13,591 bases of DNA from NCBI GenBank assembly GCA_902476475.1, contig CABSDO010000056.1, forward strand, positions 1-13,591, given 5' to 3'. This DNA is from an uncultured Collinsella sp. GTDB taxonomy: Bacteria; Actinomycetota; Coriobacteriia; Coriobacteriales; Coriobacteriaceae. Position numbers and translations under genes: made by a program. Positions 12,514 to 13,591 of the stretch are shown one piece after another. The notes under the pieces are model-generated. The model ran no database searches. It was not told the origin of the DNA and saw nothing but the letters and a program-made list of their open reading frames with translations. Within the stretch, counting starts at the first letter, position 1. Each line of letters starts with the position of its first letter.

Positions 12514-12744
12514 ATGCCGGGCAAAAAGAACCTACGCATGAAGGCGGCGCGCGCGGCGGCTGGCCTTTCGCAAGCTGACTTAGCCCAGGCCGTGGGCGTT
12601 ACGCGCCAAACCATCGGCCTGATCGAGGCGGGCGGCTATAACCCCACGCTCAACTTGTGCGTGGCGATTTGCAAAGCGCTGCGCGTCACGTTGAACGACC
12701 TGTTTTGGGAAGACGAGACCGACGTCGACCCTAACGCTCTTTAG
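12514..12744 (+). CDS. XRE-family helix-turn-helix regulator
   Basis: A 76-residue, single-domain Cro/CI-type DNA-binding protein. The HTH_3 core occupies residues 7-62: LRMKAARAAAGLSQADLAQA, then VGVTRQTIGLIEAG with the recognition helix at about 29-38, then YNPTLNLCVAICKALRVTLN and DLFW. This compact form with the YNPTL...LNDLF ending is common beside small membrane proteins in Firmicutes and actinobacteria. The ATG at 12514 is preceded by AAAGGA; an upstream in-frame ATG at 12454 would place the start within the -35/-10 spacer of the promoter and is rejected. The stop codon overlaps the ribosome-binding site of the next gene (TTTAGGAG), so both form an operon. The inverted TGACAGA array over the promoter suggests autoregulation. 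Confidence 0.93.
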   Translation: MPGKKNLRMKAARAAAGLSQADLAQAVGVTRQTIGLIEAGGYNPTLNLCVAICKALRVTLNDLFWEDETDVDPNAL

Positions 12745-12752
12745 GAGTCGCT

Positions 12753-13337
12753 ATGAAATTTGAAGATTTAAAACTCGTGCAAAAGTGGCACGAATATGCC
12801 GGTCCAAAGGATGAGCGTCTGGAAGCTGAGAACGCGAAGATCTGCAAGATTGGTTTCATGCTGCTTTCGTTTGGCATGCTGATGATCCTTTTCTACGAGA
12901 TCATTGCTCGACAGGTTGCGTGGGTCCACAGTGACGCCAGCGAAATGCCACATCTCTTTGCAACGCCGGCCGAGGCGGCCATGTATGCGTGGCTTGTTAT
13001 CGTGATGCTGATTTGCGTGGTATTGCAGACGCGAAAGGGCTATGTCGATACCAACCGTTTTGGGCAAACCGAGCATCTTCCTGTCGGATATTTCCTGCTC
13101 GTCTGCGGTATCAGCGGGGTCACGAGCACACTTGTCATCGCGGCGATGCGCTGTATTGCGGAGGTACAGATTGTGCCGTTCGAAAGCGTCTATTGGGCAG
13201 CGAATTTGGCGACGGGTGCGGTCTGCGGCATGATGATTTTCATAGCCACATTCGCCGCTCTGTGCGCAACGTTTTTCTCGGCGAAAAAGCGTCGCGCCAA
13301 GATCGAGGCGGAGCTCGACGGTACCGACGATATCTAA
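12753..13337 (+). CDS. Four-helix membrane protein, partner of the XRE regulator
   Basis: 194 residues with four likely transmembrane helices (about 31-52, 74-92, 111-133, 148-175). A charged cytoplasmic N-terminus (MKFEDLKLVQKWHEYAGPKD) and a basic then acidic C-terminal tail (AKKRRAKIEAELDGTDDI) suggest both ends face inside. It resembles the uncharacterised DUF-type membrane proteins (DUF3169/DUF6773-like) that commonly follow a small XRE gene; this is from memory of gene order, not a confirmed family hit. GGAG lies about 6 nt upstream of the ATG, overlapping the XRE stop. No enzymatic motif is visible. The pair could sense the membrane state or be a small regulated transporter or stress module; function unknown. 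It ends at the terminator at 13345-13383. Confidence 0.88.
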   Translation: MKFEDLKLVQKWHEYAGPKDERLEAENAKICKIGFMLLSFGMLMILFYEIIARQVAWVHSDASEMPHLFATPAEAAMYAWLVIVMLICVVLQTRKGYVDTNRFGQTEHLPVGYFLLVCGISGVTSTLVIAAMRCIAEVQIVPFESVYWAANLATGAVCGMMIFIATFAALCATFFSAKKRRAKIEAELDGTDDI

Positions 13338-13344
13338 TGCGCAA

Positions 13345-13383
13345 GGGGCTGGCTCTGGGTTATCAGAGCCAGCCCCCTTTTTT
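13345..13383 (+). terminator. Intrinsic terminator of the XRE/membrane protein operon
   Basis: GGGGCTGGCTCTG (13345-13357) pairs perfectly with CAGAGCCAGCCCC (13364-13376) around GGTTAT, followed by C and six T. It lies 45 bp before the end of the convergent surface-protein gene, but the minus strand has no good T-run, so it works mainly on the plus strand. Confidence 0.95.
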
Positions 13384-13427
13384 GTTCGACGAACAGGGTC
13401 AGCGCAGCTTAAAAAAGCGGCTGAGAG

Positions 13428-13591
13428 CTAGCGGGACCCATCCGCACCGGCTTCATCGCTGCCGCTACGCTCGAGTGCGGTGCGGCGGGCGCTGTAGGCG
13501 ACGAGGCCGACTCCGGCTGCGGCGAGTGCTGCTGCGGCCGCCGTCAGGGGGATGTTGCTGTCGCCCGTTCCAGCAAGCGCGCCTGCTTTTC
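13428..13591 (-). CDS. Sortase-anchored surface protein, C-terminal part (runs off the right edge)
   Basis: The minus strand reads KAGALAGTGDSNIPLTAAAA, then ALAAAGVGLVAYSARRTALE and a Ser/Asp/Gly tail to a TAG at 13428-13430. This is a cell-wall sorting signal: an LAGTG pentapeptide (LPXTG variant, the LAxTG form being common in high-GC actinobacteria), a hydrophobic span of about 22 residues and a positively charged Arg-Arg stop. Sortase would cut between Thr and Gly and link the protein to peptidoglycan. The tail after RR is longer than usual (about 20 residues). The rest of the gene lies outside the window, so the exposed domain is unknown. Confidence 0.82.
   Translation of the reverse strand, partial: KAGALAGTGDSNIPLTAAAAALAAAGVGLVAYSARRTALERSGSDEAGADGSR

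Noticed and set aside
13384..13394. Palindrome GTTCG-A-CGAAC after the last terminator
   Set aside because: The half-sites are in the reverse order to a LexA box and the spacer is one base; no promoter is near.

Overview
The window looks like a chromosomal segment of a high-GC, Gram-positive gut actinobacterium, most likely class Coriobacteriia (Collinsella-like). This assignment is inferred from protein style, GC-rich codon choice, a sortase-anchored surface protein, a VAGC-type lipoprotein and the topoisomerase pair; no marker gene proves it. There is no rRNA, tRNA, CRISPR array or recognisable transposase.

Left third (1-5606): a redox/detoxification island. On the minus strand lie the start of one aldo/keto reductase (AKR), a flavodoxin remnant and a complete second AKR. 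A LysR-type regulator diverges from the second AKR but is frameshifted. Beyond a bidirectional terminator comes an intact MerR-type regulator on the minus strand, with a 20-bp palindromic operator in its upstream region. On the plus strand follow a carboxymuconolactone-decarboxylase/cupin fusion, a translationally coupled alpha/beta hydrolase broken at a seven-T run, and an intact flavodoxin-like NAD(P)H:FMN oxidoreductase with a four-cysteine cluster. The proteins fit a reductive or aldehyde/quinone-type stress response, but the substrate is unknown. One remnant and two frameshifts in 5 kb suggest the island is decaying or variable; the hydrolase lesion could also be a homopolymer sequencing error.

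Centre (5607-6402): gene debris. It holds a long perfect inverted repeat, a remnant of an AAA-type ATPase with an internal deletion, three 19-bp iterons upstream of that remnant, and a GC-rich 16-bp hairpin.

Core (6403-10800): a type IIA topoisomerase operon on the minus strand, parE then parC. It has a recognisable promoter and, just upstream of it, a LexA-type palindrome. ParC carries Ala where quinolone-sensitive enzymes usually have Ser.

Right part (10687-13591): a 567-bp non-coding region rich in palindromes and hairpins, then a lipoprotein, an XRE regulator and four-helix membrane protein operon with a symmetric operator array over its promoter, and at the right edge the C-terminus of a sortase-anchored surface protein on the minus strand. 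The lipoprotein gene and the XRE operon end in near-identical terminators whose stems differ by compensatory changes.
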